From Streptoalloteichus tenebrarius (lineage in GTDB: Bacteria; Actinomycetota; Actinomycetes; Mycobacteriales; Pseudonocardiaceae): 64,000 nt of DNA. Positions 8,840-17,520 of this stretch are shown piece by piece (position 1 is the stretch's first letter; the number at the start of each line of letters is the position of its first letter). The translations under genes were made by a program, and so were the position numbers. The notes beneath the pieces are model-generated. The model saw only the letters and a list, made by a program, of their open reading frames with translations, was not told where the DNA came from and did no database searches. The stretch is from the NCBI RefSeq assembly GCF_024171885.1, contig NZ_JAMTCP010000008.1, positions 148,693-212,692 on the forward strand, given 5' to 3'.

Positions 8840-9397
8840 TCACATGGCCCCCGTGCTTCCCCGTGTGAGGGCGCGCAACCGGAGGCCGAGCACCACCAGC
8901 GCGACACCCCACAGGATCGCGAAGACCCCGATCACCGTGACGAGCGCCAGCGCGCCCGCCCCCGGCTGGACGAACAGCAACACCCCCAACAGGACGGAGA
9001 GCGCGCCCGCGATCCCCAGCAGCCACTCGTTGCGGATCACCCGGCGCAGGCGGACCGCCCCGACGATCTGGAGCACCCCGACGACCACCGCCCACGCGGC
9101 GATGACGAGCAGCAACGCGAGCGCGGTGATCCCCGGCCAGACCAGGGCCGCCAGCCCCGCCAACAGGCCGAGCACGCCGAGCAGGCCCCACGTCCAGCGG
9201 TCGACGCCGGGCACCCCGCGGTCGGTGGCCACCATCGACAGCGCGACCACCCCGTCGACCAGGGCGAAGACGCCCCACAGCAGCACGAGGGCCAGCAGCG
9301 TGACGCCCGGCCAGACCAGGGCCAGCACGCCGAAGAGAATCGCGGCGACCCCGCGCACCACCGGCATCCACCACCGGCGCAGCAACAGCTCACCCAT
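8840..9397 (-). CDS. HdeD family membrane protein (DUF308)
   Basis: About 185 residues with six hydrophobic helices arranged as three similar hairpins (ALVWPGVTLLALVLLWG, ALVWPGITALALLLVIA, LLFVQPGAGALALVTVIGVF), the internal three-fold repeat seen in HdeD/DUF308 proteins. In E. coli HdeD is linked to acid resistance; function here is unknown. The ATG at 9397 has a GGAGG SD. It appears monocistronic and faces a long intergenic region. Confidence 0.85.
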   Translation of the reverse strand: MGELLLRRWWMPVVRGVAAILFGVLALVWPGVTLLALVLLWGVFALVDGVVALSMVATDRGVPGVDRWTWGLLGVLGLLAGLAALVWPGITALALLLVIAAWAVVVGVLQIVGAVRLRRVIRNEWLLGIAGALSVLLGVLLFVQPGAGALALVTVIGVFAILWGVALVVLGLRLRALTRGSTGAM

Positions 9398-9820
9398 GAC
9401 GGCCTCCTCGCTCCGACCTCCCTGGTCGGATCGCCGGGGGCGTCCGGCCCGAAACCCGCCTCCGGCCGTCCGGCGAGAAATGGGCGCCGCCGGGCGCCGA
9501 GGGACGCCCACGATTCGCTTCCACCGCCGATTCGTCACTCGCCGTGTTCGCGCCGGCGCGCGAATCGATCCCTCTCCGTCGATCCGCCGGTCGGCCGCGC
9601 CGACCGCGCGCACAACGGACACCGCCCTCGGTATGACAGATCTGTCGATCCCCGGCGTCTTGGTCAACCGCGGACATCGCGAGCGCCCGCGCGCCGAATT
9701 GCAAGAGCCCGAACAGACTCTTCTCCCGCCGGGTCCGACATATTCGTGGATCATGTGCGCGCAATTCAGCGCGCGCGTCGTCACGTGTCATCACGCGGCG
9801 CGCCACCGCCGGCGCGGTGG
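9398..9820. other. Gene-free stretch with a 12-bp palindrome
   Basis: No supportable gene. The DNA is somewhat less G/C-biased than its surroundings from about 9600 on. It contains the perfect palindrome GACAGATCTGTC (9635-9646), which could be a regulator site, and should hold the promoter of the HdeD-like gene; no clear -35/-10 pair was recognised. Confidence 0.4.
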
Positions 9821-10075
9821 TCAGCTCCCCGCGCGTTCGAGGTCGCTGACCTCCGTGCCCGCCTTGGCCATGAGTTGCTGCGCGAGGTCCATCAGCGCCC
9901 TGGCCCCTGCCAGCTCCTCGCCGATGCGGGGCTCGTTGGGGTCCCGTGGCTCCCGGCTGGCGCGGCCCCTCGCCCGCAGCTCGCTGCCGTCCCGCAGGCG
10001 GAGCAGGGCGGCCGCCCTGGTGTGCGAGTCGTCCTCGTCGAACTCCACCTCGACGTGCCATCCGACTGGCTGCAT
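9821..10075 (-). CDS. DUF1876 (dsRBD-like fold) small protein
   Basis: 84 residues. Fits the DUF1876 pattern common in actinomycetes: WHVEVEFDEDDSHTRAAA, an RARGRASREPRDP stretch and IGEELAGARALMDLAQQL. Function unknown. The ATG at 10075 follows GGGAGGTGA at ideal spacing, which rules against the longer open frame starting at 10177. Confidence 0.8.
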   Translation of the reverse strand: MQPVGWHVEVEFDEDDSHTRAAALLRLRDGSELRARGRASREPRDPNEPRIGEELAGARALMDLAQQLMAKAGTEVSDLERAGS

Positions 10076-10227
10076 CACGCTCACCTCCCCTTCCCGTCCA
10101 GGGTGCGCCCACCCCGGGACACCCGCCAGACCGCGGCGCCCGCCAGGCGTCCGCGCGGTCCCCGTGGGCCGCGTCACGCGTTCGGGACGGCGAGGCGCAT
10201 GCTGATCTGGTGAGTGAGGAGGGCCGA

Positions 10228-10800
10228 ATGGCGGAACGCAGGGACTGGCGGGAGCTGCGGGACCGGACGGCCGAACTCCTCCGGCGACGGACCGGCGTCG
10301 ATCTGGCCGAGTGGAACCGACGGGTGCGGTCGGCCGAGCCGCGCTCCGAGAGCGAGCTGCGGGAGTGGCTCGCGACGCGCGGCGTCACGGGCTACCCGCA
10401 GACGGTGCTCGTCATGGAGCGCTTCGGCTACCCCGGCTACCTGCTGGCCTCGGCCGACGAGCTGATCGAGGGCCAGTACGCCGACCGGCCCGCGTTGCGT
10501 GAGGTCCTGGACCGGGTGGTGGAGGTGGCCGCCGGGCTCGGTCCCCTGCACGTCCAGGCGCGCAAGGGCTACGTCGCGCTGGTCGGGCCCCGCCGGACCT
10601 TCGCCCTGGTGCGCGCCTCCACGAAGCAGCGGGTCGACCTCGGGCTCCGCCTCCCCGGCCAGGCGCCGACCGGGCGTCTGCTGGCGGCCCGCTCCCTGGG
10701 CAACGAGACGATCAACACGCGCATCCCGCTGTCCGCGCCAGGGGACGTCGACGACGACGTGCTCAACTGGCTCCGACGCGCCTACGAGGCCAACCTCTGA
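10228..10800 (+). CDS. DUF4287/DUF5655 domain protein
   Basis: 190 residues. The N-terminal half (ESELREWLATRGVTGYPQTV then LVMERFGYP) resembles DUF4287; the C-terminal half (REVLDRVVEVAAGLGPLHVQ, ARKGYVALVGPRRTFALVRA) resembles DUF5655. Function is not established for either. ATG at 10228 with GAGGAGGG just upstream. Its last 19 bp overlap the 3' end of the convergent MFS gene. Confidence 0.7.
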   Translation: MAERRDWRELRDRTAELLRRRTGVDLAEWNRRVRSAEPRSESELREWLATRGVTGYPQTVLVMERFGYPGYLLASADELIEGQYADRPALREVLDRVVEVAAGLGPLHVQARKGYVALVGPRRTFALVRASTKQRVDLGLRLPGQAPTGRLLAARSLGNETINTRIPLSAPGDVDDDVLNWLRRAYEANL

Positions 10801-12026
10801 CCCGTGCCCTCCTCCGCCTCCGTCAGGGCGGGCGCGCGCAGACCCCGGCTGACCGTCGCCGCGACCGCCAGCGCGAGGAGGACGACCTCGAACGCCAGCA
10901 GGGTCCCGTGCGCGCCGAGCCGGTCCAGCGCCGCGCCGGTCAGCGCGTAGCCCAGAGGCGTCCCACCCTCCCCCAGGAAGGTGAGGAACCCCTCCACCCG
11001 ACCCATCCGCCCGTGCGGCACCAGGCTCATCAGGTACCTGGACTGGATCACGTTGAGCACCGCGACCTGGAGGGAGATCGCGCCGAGCACGAGCGCGACA
11101 CCCCAGCTCGGCAGGTCGAGCGGGAACAGGGCGAACAACGCCGCGGTGGCCCAGTGCTTGCCGACGACCGCGGGCAGCAGGCCGAGCCGGTCCTCCAGGC
11201 GGGACGCGAGCAGCGAGCCGAGGATCGAGCCGACGGCCGGCGCGGCCAGCACCAGGCCCGTCTGCGCGGCCGAGGCCCCGTGCTCCCGCACGAGGACGAT
11301 CATCAGCAGCCCGATCCCGGCGAACAGGACGTCGCCGACGACGGTCAGCAGGGTCAGGGCGCGGACGGTCGGCTGTCGCAGGACCGTGCGCGCCCCGGTG
11401 GTCAGGTCCCGGCGCCAGCGCACGGACGGGTAGGGGCGGTCCGCGCCGAGACGGGTCCGGATGCCGAGGACGCACCCGGCGACCACCGCGAAGGTCGCGG
11501 CGTCGACCAGGAACGGCGCGGCGGGCGCCCACTCGAACAACAGGCCGGCCAGGGGTGGGGCGGTCACCGCGGAAACGCCCCAGATGGCCTCGTTCTGGCC
11601 GGCGGCCGTGCCGAGCTGGTCCCTCCCCACGATCCGGGGCAGCGCCGCGGTGTCGGCGATCCGGTACACCGTCGACGCCAGGCTGTTGACGAAGGCCACC
11701 GCGTAGAGGTGGGGCAGGGCGGGCTCGCCGCCGAGGAAGGCGAGGGCCACCGAGGTGATCGAGACCATGCTCACCGCCGCCGAGCCGACCAGCAGCGCGC
11801 GCCGGGACGTCCGGTCGACCAGCACGCCGATGGGCAACGCCAGCGCCAGCGGTGGGACCGCCTCCACGGCGCCGACCAGACCCGCGTGCAGCGGCGACCC
11901 GGTGAGCAGCAGGATCACCAGGGGGAAGGCCACGATCGTGATCTCGTCGCCGAGCGAGGAGACGACCGTGCCGCCCCACCAGAGCCGGAAGTCCCGGTTG
12001 TCCCGCAACCGCTGCCCGCGCGCCAT
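10782..12026 (-). CDS. MFS transporter
   Basis: 414 residues, about 12 transmembrane helices, starting with the cytosolic motif LRDNRDFRLWWGGTVVSSLG typical of actinobacterial drug/metabolite efflux MFS proteins; the A-loop after TM2 reads GVLVDRTSRRALL. The TM7-12 half includes LEDRLGLLP and EGGTPLGYALTGAALDR. Probable exporter with unknown substrate. ATG at 12026 with a GGGAGG SD. Convergent with, and overlapping by 19 bp, the DUF4287 gene. Confidence 0.85.
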   Translation of the reverse strand: MARGQRLRDNRDFRLWWGGTVVSSLGDEITIVAFPLVILLLTGSPLHAGLVGAVEAVPPLALALPIGVLVDRTSRRALLVGSAAVSMVSITSVALAFLGGEPALPHLYAVAFVNSLASTVYRIADTAALPRIVGRDQLGTAAGQNEAIWGVSAVTAPPLAGLLFEWAPAAPFLVDAATFAVVAGCVLGIRTRLGADRPYPSVRWRRDLTTGARTVLRQPTVRALTLLTVVGDVLFAGIGLLMIVLVREHGASAAQTGLVLAAPAVGSILGSLLASRLEDRLGLLPAVVGKHWATAALFALFPLDLPSWGVALVLGAISLQVAVLNVIQSRYLMSLVPHGRMGRVEGFLTFLGEGGTPLGYALTGAALDRLGAHGTLLAFEVVLLALAVAATVSRGLRAPALTEAEEGTGQRLAS

Positions 12027-12266
12027 CGACGTCCCCTCCCGACCCGGCCGCCGCCCGGGGGATGGTGCTGGAGGTCGCGGCGCTGCCGCACGCGGGTTTC
12101 GGCTGGGCCACCGGGAGGATCAAGATCATTCGAATGGGGCACGACGGGTGAGGGACGGCCCGATCGGTGTTAAGAAGGACGCAGCTCGACGGGCGGCTCG
12201 GCGCGCCTCGGTCCCGCGTCGTCCCTGCCTGACCCGGCGAGGATCGCGGCGCGCGGGCGGACGGTG

Positions 12267-13094
12267 ATGCGGGTGGTCTCGGCTGAGGGCGTGGGGAGCA
12301 CGTCCCTGTTGCTCGCGGTGGCCCGCGCGGCGGAGAGCCGTCGGCCCGACCGGCTGTTCACCGACCCCTACGCGGCGGAGTTCGCGGCCGCCGCGCCCGC
12401 CCTGCCCGACCTGCCGATGGAGTCGGGGGCCCGCCGGACCGCGCTGGCCGACTACCTGGCCGTGCGCACCCGCTTCTTCGACGACAGCCTGGTGGAGGCG
12501 GCCAACTTCGGCTGCCGGCAGGTCGTGCAGCTCGGGGCGGGGCTGGACACCAGGGCGTTCCGCCTCGACTGGCCGGCGGACACCACCGTCTTCGAGATCG
12601 ACCAGCCGGCGGTGCTGGAGTTCAAGGAGTCGGTGCTGGAGCGGTGCGCCGCCACGCCGCGCTCGGGCAGGGTGGTGGTGCCGGCCGACCTCACCGCCGG
12701 CTGGGCCACGGCCCTGGTCGACGCCGGGTTCGATCCCGCGGAGCGCACCGTCTGGTCGGCCGAGGGCGTGCTGTACTACCTGACCGCCGAGGAGGGGGAC
12801 CGGGTGATGGTCGCGCTCGGGGAGCGGACCGCGCCCGGCGGGCGGTTCGTCGTCGAGCACATCACCCGGGAGGTCGAGGGCTCGGTCACGCTCAGCGGCG
12901 TCCGGTCCGAGCTGGCCCGGCGCAGGGCGGAGTGGCGGTCCCACGTCGACGACCCGGTCGCCTGGCTCCGCGGCCACGGCTGGCACGTCCGCCTGTTCAC
13001 ACCGAACGAGCTGTTGGCGGCGAGCGGACGACAGCCCGAGGGGGAGGGCGCCGAGGCGCGGACGATCGGGTGGCTCGCGGTCTGCGAGCGGTGA
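12267..13094 (+). CDS. SAM-dependent methyltransferase, TIGR00027/LCMT-like family
   Basis: About 275 residues. Family hallmarks: N-terminal AAESRRPDRLFTDPYAAEF, SAM-binding VVQLGAGLDTRAFRLDW, acidic FEIDQPAVLEFK, and WSAEGVLYYLTAEEGDRVM. This family includes many mycobacterial paralogues assumed to methylate small molecules or carboxyls; no substrate is evident. GTG 12264 and ATG 12267 are adjacent; ATG is given. Confidence 0.85.
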   Translation: MRVVSAEGVGSTSLLLAVARAAESRRPDRLFTDPYAAEFAAAAPALPDLPMESGARRTALADYLAVRTRFFDDSLVEAANFGCRQVVQLGAGLDTRAFRLDWPADTTVFEIDQPAVLEFKESVLERCAATPRSGRVVVPADLTAGWATALVDAGFDPAERTVWSAEGVLYYLTAEEGDRVMVALGERTAPGGRFVVEHITREVEGSVTLSGVRSELARRRAEWRSHVDDPVAWLRGHGWHVRLFTPNELLAASGRQPEGEGAEARTIGWLAVCER

Positions 13095-13121
13095 CGGCGC
13101 GACCTCGGGGCCGGGGCGCGG

Positions 13122-13511
13122 TCAGGAGGGTGGCGGGTCGCGGAGGTCGGTGCGCAGGGGGTGACCCTCGGGCACCTCGACCAGCACCAGCCGCAGCCCG
13201 TCCGGGTCGCTGATCCACGCCTCGTGCAGGCCCCACGGCTCGCGGCGCGGCTCCCGCAGGACGGGGACGCCGCGCCCGCGCAGGTCCTCGACGGTGCGGG
13301 CCAGGTCGCGCACCTGGAGCCAGAGCGCGAGGGCGTCGCCCGGGGCGGACGCGCCCCGGCCGGACACCTCCAGCAGGCCCTGGCCGAGGAAGAACACCGT
13401 CCCGCCGGGGAACTCGCGGTAGACGGCCAGGCCCAGGGTGTCGCGGTAGAAGGCGAGCGAACGGGCGGGGTCGCGGGGCCGGAGGATCACCCGGCTGCTC
13501 AGCAGTTCCAC
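13122..13511 (-). CDS. VOC/glyoxalase family protein
   Basis: 129 residues, one vicinal-oxygen-chelate module: VILRPRDPARSLAFYRDTLG at the N-terminus and AWISDPDGLRLVLVEVPEG at the C-terminus, where metal or substrate ligands usually sit. Could be a small dioxygenase, lyase or resistance protein; no substrate is apparent. Convergent with the methyltransferase before it. Confidence 0.8.
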   Translation of the reverse strand: MELLSSRVILRPRDPARSLAFYRDTLGLAVYREFPGGTVFFLGQGLLEVSGRGASAPGDALALWLQVRDLARTVEDLRGRGVPVLREPRREPWGLHEAWISDPDGLRLVLVEVPEGHPLRTDLRDPPPS

Positions 13512-13638
13512 TCTTCCTCCGTACCAGTCCCGACTGGTCGGGGCACGCCGTCCGTGACGCCGCGCGCACGCGGTTGAAGTTTCAACTAACTCCGGTCATG
13601 GTGGGGACGTCACCCTCGGCACCCAGGAAGAGGCGGCC

Positions 13639-14463
13639 ATGGACCCCACCGTCACCACAGCCACCACCACGTCGACCGCGCCGGGCGGGCGGATGCCCGT
13701 CCTCTACCTCGGCCACGGCGCGCCGCCCCTGGCCGACGACCCGCTGTGGACGCGACAGCTCGCCGGATGGGCGGCCGACCTGCCCCGCCCCGAGGCGGTC
13801 CTGATCGTCTCCGCGCACTGGGAGGAGGCCCCGCTCACCGTCGGGGCGACCACGACCGTGCCGCTGGTCTACGACTTCTGGGGCTTTCCCGAGCGGTACT
13901 ACCAGGTCCGGTACCCCGCGCCCGGCGCGCCGCGCCTGGCCGAGGACGTCCGCAAGCTGCTCCGCTCGCCGGCGACCCCGGTCCACGACGAGCCGGAGCG
14001 GGGGTTGGACCACGGCGCGTACGTCCCGCTCGTCGAGATGTACCCGGAGGCCGACGTCCCGGTGCTCCAGATCTCCATGCCCACCCTCGACCCCCGGGGC
14101 CTGGTGGACCTCGGCCGTCGGCTCGCGCCGCTGCGCGACCAGGGCGTGCTGATCGTGGGGAGCGGGTTCATGACCCACAACCTCCGGGCGGTGGACCTGG
14201 GCAGGGAACCCGACTACGCCCCGCCCACCTGGTCCTCGGAGTTCGACGACTGGGTGGAGCGCGCCCTAAGCGCCCAGGACGTGGACGCGTTGCTGGACTT
14301 CCGGCACAAGGCGCCCGCCGCGCGGACCGCCCACCCGAGGACGGAGCACTTCGCCCCGCTCTTCGTCGCGTTGGGCGCGGCGTTGGACCGCCCCGAGGAG
14401 CAACGGAGTGTCATCGACGGCTACTGGTACGGGCTGTCGAAGCGCTCCGTCCAGTTCGGGTGA
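13639..14463 (+). CDS. DODA-type extradiol aromatic ring-opening dioxygenase (LigB/YgiD family)
   Basis: 274 residues. Metal-site and family motifs: YLGHGAPPL near the N-terminus, ILIVSAHWE-like VLIVSAHWEE, GLDHGAYVPLVEMYPEADVP, and GSGFMTHNLRAVD. Members open catecholic rings using Fe(II) or Zn. The first 18 residues are a Thr/Ala-rich extension, so translation may begin later at RMPVLYLG. SD GAGGCGG lies before ATG 13639. Confidence 0.85.
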   Translation: MDPTVTTATTTSTAPGGRMPVLYLGHGAPPLADDPLWTRQLAGWAADLPRPEAVLIVSAHWEEAPLTVGATTTVPLVYDFWGFPERYYQVRYPAPGAPRLAEDVRKLLRSPATPVHDEPERGLDHGAYVPLVEMYPEADVPVLQISMPTLDPRGLVDLGRRLAPLRDQGVLIVGSGFMTHNLRAVDLGREPDYAPPTWSSEFDDWVERALSAQDVDALLDFRHKAPAARTAHPRTEHFAPLFVALGAALDRPEEQRSVIDGYWYGLSKRSVQFG

Positions 14464-14486
14464 CCGCGCCCCCGTCACCCGAAAGC

Positions 14487-14499
14487 GTCCACTGTGGAC
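14487..14499. repeat. GTCCAC(A/T)GTGGAC palindrome, exact copy 2
   Basis: GTCCACTGTGGAC in the intergenic region after the DODA gene, 24 bp past its stop codon. Confidence 0.9.
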
Positions 14500-14633
14500 G
14501 TCGAGGTGTGGGCGGCGGCGTGCGGGGAAGCCGTTGTGACGCCGGGGAAGCCCGCCCCGGTGTCACGTGGTCCGGACCATTGGTCGGTACCGGGGTCCGG
14601 TCCGGGCGCGTAGGGTGCCGGCGAGAGCAACGT

Positions 14634-14666
14634 CACCCGAGGAAATACCTCTCGGGTGGTACCGCG
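14634..14666 (+). promoter_or_regulatory. Leader hairpin with a T-box-like 3' sequence
   Basis: Inverted repeat CACCCGAG (14634-14641) and CTCGGGTG (14651-14658), running into GGGTGGTACCGCG (14654-14666), which is identical to the core antiterminator sequence of T-box leaders. It lies 50 nt before the aldo-keto reductase ATG. Nothing else typical of a T-box (stem I, specifier loop) was recognised and the downstream gene is not an aminoacyl-tRNA or amino acid gene, so this may be coincidence. Confidence 0.3.
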
Positions 14667-14716
14667 TTGTCATGACCGTTGTTTCCCGTGGACGTGATGG
14701 TGGAGGACTCTCCCTG

Positions 14717-15553
14717 ATGAGCACGGTTCCCAACGTTGAGCTCAACAACGGCGTGCAGATCCCGCAGCTCGGCTTCGGCGTCTTCCAGGTCCCGGACGCG
14801 GAGGTCGACGTCGCGCTCCGGGCCGCGCTCGAAGCCGGGTACCGCAGCATCGACACCGCGGCGATCTACCAGAACGAGAAGGGCGTCGGGCGGGTCATCG
14901 CCGAGTCCGACGTGCCGCGCTCCGAGCTGTTCGTCACCACCAAGCTGTGGAACGGCGAGCAGGGCTACGACGCGACGATGCGGGCCTTCGACGAGAGCCT
15001 GCGGCAGTTGCGGCTCGACTACCTCGACCTGTACCTCATCCACTGGCCGGTCCCGTCGCTGAACCGGTACGTGGACACCTGGAAGGCGTTCGTCAAGCTG
15101 CGCGAGGAGGGGCGGGTCCGCGCGATCGGCGTCTCCAACTTCACGCAGGACCACCTGACCCGGGTGATCGAGGAGACGGGCGTGGTGCCGGCCGTCAACC
15201 AGATCGAGCTGCACCCCAACTTCCCGCAGACCGAGCTGCGCGAGTTCCACGCGCGGCACGGCATCGCGACCGAGGCGTGGGCGCCGCTGGCCCAGGGCGG
15301 AGACCTGCTCAGGGACGCCTCCCTCGCCGGTGTCGCCGAGAAGCACGGCAGGACGCCGGCCCAGGTGGTCCTGCGGTGGCACCTCCAGCTCGGCAACATC
15401 GTGATCCCCAAGTCGGTCACCCCGTCCCGGATCAGGGAGAACATCGCGGTGTTCGACTTCGAGCTGGACGACGAGGACATGGCGACCATCGCGCGGCTGG
15501 AGACCGGCAAGCGCAACGGCCCCGACCCGGAGACCTTCGACGTCGTCGGCTGA
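14717..15553 (+). CDS. Aldo/keto reductase (AKR5-like, 2,5-diketogluconate reductase type)
   Basis: 278 residues, full length. Catalytic tetrad visible: Asp and Tyr in GYRSIDTAAIYQNE, Lys in LFVTTKLWN, His in LYLIHWPVP. NADPH-binding C-terminal IVIPKSVTPSRIRENIAVFD. It should reduce carbonyl compounds with NADPH in the cytosol. ATG at 14717 follows GGAGG with 10-nt spacing. A strong terminator follows at 15577, so it is probably a single-gene unit. Confidence 0.92.
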   Translation: MSTVPNVELNNGVQIPQLGFGVFQVPDAEVDVALRAALEAGYRSIDTAAIYQNEKGVGRVIAESDVPRSELFVTTKLWNGEQGYDATMRAFDESLRQLRLDYLDLYLIHWPVPSLNRYVDTWKAFVKLREEGRVRAIGVSNFTQDHLTRVIEETGVVPAVNQIELHPNFPQTELREFHARHGIATEAWAPLAQGGDLLRDASLAGVAEKHGRTPAQVVLRWHLQLGNIVIPKSVTPSRIRENIAVFDFELDDEDMATIARLETGKRNGPDPETFDVVG

Positions 15554-15576
15554 CCGTTCCCCGCGTCGCGACCGTC

Positions 15577-15612
15577 GGCGGGCCGCCCCATCCCGAGGTG
15601 GGGCGGCCCGCC
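15577..15612 (+). terminator. Factor-independent-type terminator after the aldo/keto reductase
   Basis: Perfect 14-bp stem (15577-15590 with 15599-15612) and an 8-nt loop TCCCGAGG, 24 bp after the stop. No T-tract, as is usual in high-GC actinomycetes. Confidence 0.85.
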
Positions 15613-15660
15613 CCGGCGTCGTCGGCCAGGCCGTGGTCTGGTAGTTGATCTTGGGTGCCT

Positions 15661-16132
15661 CGTGGGGAGCTGACCGAACAGGCGTGAGTACGGATCAAGC
15701 CGCTGCCGCCCATGGCCGAACGCTCGGGGCTATGACAGTCGGTCCCGGTTCCAGCGTGGACAAGCCGACGGCAGGCTGAGCGCGGTTACCGGAAGTACGC
15801 GCAGGCTTCTGACGACCCCACCAGCAGGGGTAAAGCGGACCACCAACGTGGACACCGTGTTGCACGCCGCGCCACGCTTCACCGGTCTGACGGCCGGCAT
15901 CCCCTGTCACACCTGGTCTGGACGCATCCCCACCCACCCAGACCGGGTGCTCACCAACGAGGCCCACGACACCCGCGCGAACCACGAACACCGTGAAAGG
16001 TCGCACCAACCGCGTCACGCAAGGGCGCAGCCTGGCTAGCCGATACGACAGACCGCCCAGTCCTACCCGGCCGCCCTCACGATCACCAGCATGATGATCT
16101 GGTCAGCCACCGAACAGACAGCGACGCCCTAG
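15661..16132 (+). pseudogene. Degraded IS5-family transposase
   Basis: Pieces of an IS5-type DDE transposase can be read in order but in different frames and with stops. Near 15661: RGELTEQA, an in-frame TGA where Trp is expected, then VRIKPLPPMAERSG (N-terminus). Near 15880-15990: RFTGLTAGIP and HPDRVLTNEAHDTRANHEH, matching the family's xxPDRVLADKAY region. Near 16000-16130: GRTNRVTQGRSLASRYD, then after a frameshift TAQSYPAALTITSMMIW, the usual C-terminus. At about 470 bp it is roughly half a normal transposase gene, so internal deletions have occurred. It ends exactly at the stop of the convergent methyltransferase gene. No terminal inverted repeats were recognised. Confidence 0.75.
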
Positions 16133-16839
16133 GCGCGGGTGGCCACGGCGTACTCGGCGGGAAGGTCCAACGGGCTGCCGTCCGCCAGCCGGTCGGTCGT
16201 GCGCAGCGTGACCCGTCCCGTCTCCAGCAGGCGCAGGCCCGCCGCCTCCAGCAGGCGACGCTCGTTCAGGTCGGACCACTGCGCGGCGACGATCCCGTAC
16301 CCCATCACCCGCTTCACCTTGGGAATTCCCTCCTCCTCTCCCGCCGCGGAGTCGAGAAGGTCGCCGGCCTCCGGCGTGAGCTCCAGCGCGAACACGTGGC
16401 CGCGCTCGCCCAGCAGCCGGGCCAGGTTCGCCGCCGCCGCCAGTTTGCTCTCCGGCGGGAGCTGGTGCAGCACCGCCCGCATGTAGACGTTGGCGTCGCC
16501 CAGCTCGGCGGACAGGTCCGCCACCGCCGCGGTGTCGAGCAGGTCGAGCCGGCGGAACTCCACGTTGTCCGGCACGTACCCGGCCCTGGCGCGCTCCACC
16601 GCCGACTCCGAGACGTCGAGCCCGATCACCCGGGGGAAGCACGTCCCCAGGAACAGGGTCTGCCTGCCGTTGCCGCACCCGATGTCGAGCAGCGGCAGGT
16701 CGCGTTCGAAGTACGGCTCGAAGAGCGGCACGTGCTCGGCCACGTGCGCCGTGGCGTCCCCGTCCCACGGCGCCGCGCCCGGTGTCGTCGGCAGGTCGTG
16801 CCAGTACCGTTCCCATGCCTCGGCGAGCCCGCTGGTCAT
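16129..16839 (-). CDS. Class I SAM-dependent methyltransferase
   Basis: 236 residues. SAM site LPLLDIGCGNGRQTLFLGTC, acidic end of beta2 in GLDVSESAVERARA, then FRRLDLLDTAAVADL and a motif-IV region MRAVLHQLPPE. Typical small-molecule methyltransferase; substrate unknown. ATG at 16839 with GGAGGA SD. Its stop codon abuts the IS5 remnant, so the C-terminus could have been altered by the insertion, though it ends in a plausible place. Confidence 0.85.
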   Translation of the reverse strand: MTSGLAEAWERYWHDLPTTPGAAPWDGDATAHVAEHVPLFEPYFERDLPLLDIGCGNGRQTLFLGTCFPRVIGLDVSESAVERARAGYVPDNVEFRRLDLLDTAAVADLSAELGDANVYMRAVLHQLPPESKLAAAANLARLLGERGHVFALELTPEAGDLLDSAAGEEEGIPKVKRVMGYGIVAAQWSDLNERRLLEAAGLRLLETGRVTLRTTDRLADGSPLDLPAEYAVATRA

Positions 16840-17011
16840 CTCGTCCTCCTCCGTCCGGCGCAACCAGGCTGCGCCTCCCCGGCGCCCTCCGCCAACTCTG
16901 ATCCCCGGCGATCCCCCGGACGCGGGGCGCCCGCCGAACGGCCGCGCTGTGACGCCCGTCAAGACGAGGACGAGTTGACCTCCTGATTACTTGAGGTTGG
17001 AGGCTGGGCGC

Positions 17012-17455
17012 ATGACAACGACGGACGCGCGGCCGCCCCTGATCGAGGACTCCACCGTGGACCACGAGCGGGACGTCGCCGCGATCAGGCAGATCATCGC
17101 CGACGCCGAGAAGGCGTTCAACACCAACGACGCCGAGTTGCTGACCGCCCCCTTCGCCCGCAACGCGTCGGTCGTCAACGCGATGGGCGTCCAGATGACG
17201 GGGCGCGAGGCCATCCAGGACGCCAACCAGCGCGGCCTGTCCGGGTTCCTCCGCGACGAGCACGCCCGGTACCGCATGACCGACGTTGTCTTCCTCCGCC
17301 CCGACGTCGCGGTCGCCCACAAGCACGCGTGGGCGACGACGCCGGACGGCGAGCTGATCGACACCGACCACGCCATGGTCGCGATCTACGTCCTGGTGAA
17401 GGAGGACGGCCGCTGGTGGGTCGCCGCCCGCCAGAACACCCTCGTCGCCCGCTGA
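17012..17455 (+). CDS. SgcJ/EcaC family (SnoaL-like fold) protein
   Basis: 147 residues: IRQIIADAEKAFNTNDAELL, FARNASVVNAMG, and KEDGRWWVAARQNTLV, the pattern of the TIGR02246/SnoaL-like cone-fold family. Members are small oxidoreductase- or ketosteroid-isomerase-like proteins. Divergent from the methyltransferase across 172 bp; ATG 17012 follows TTGGAGG. A hairpin terminator follows. Confidence 0.8.
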   Translation: MTTTDARPPLIEDSTVDHERDVAAIRQIIADAEKAFNTNDAELLTAPFARNASVVNAMGVQMTGREAIQDANQRGLSGFLRDEHARYRMTDVVFLRPDVAVAHKHAWATTPDGELIDTDHAMVAIYVLVKEDGRWWVAARQNTLVAR

Positions 17456-17474
17456 CCCACCCGGGGACGTCGCC

Positions 17475-17511
17475 GGCGGGGGCCGCCCACGGGGGAGGGA
17501 CGGCCCCCGCC
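17475..17511 (+). terminator. Bidirectional hairpin terminator
   Basis: 11-bp stem GGCGGGGGCCG (17475-17485) and CGGCCCCCGCC (17501-17511), 15-nt loop, between the convergent SgcJ-like gene and the membrane-anchored gene at 17521. Confidence 0.75.
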
Positions 17512-17520
17512 CGAGCGCCG

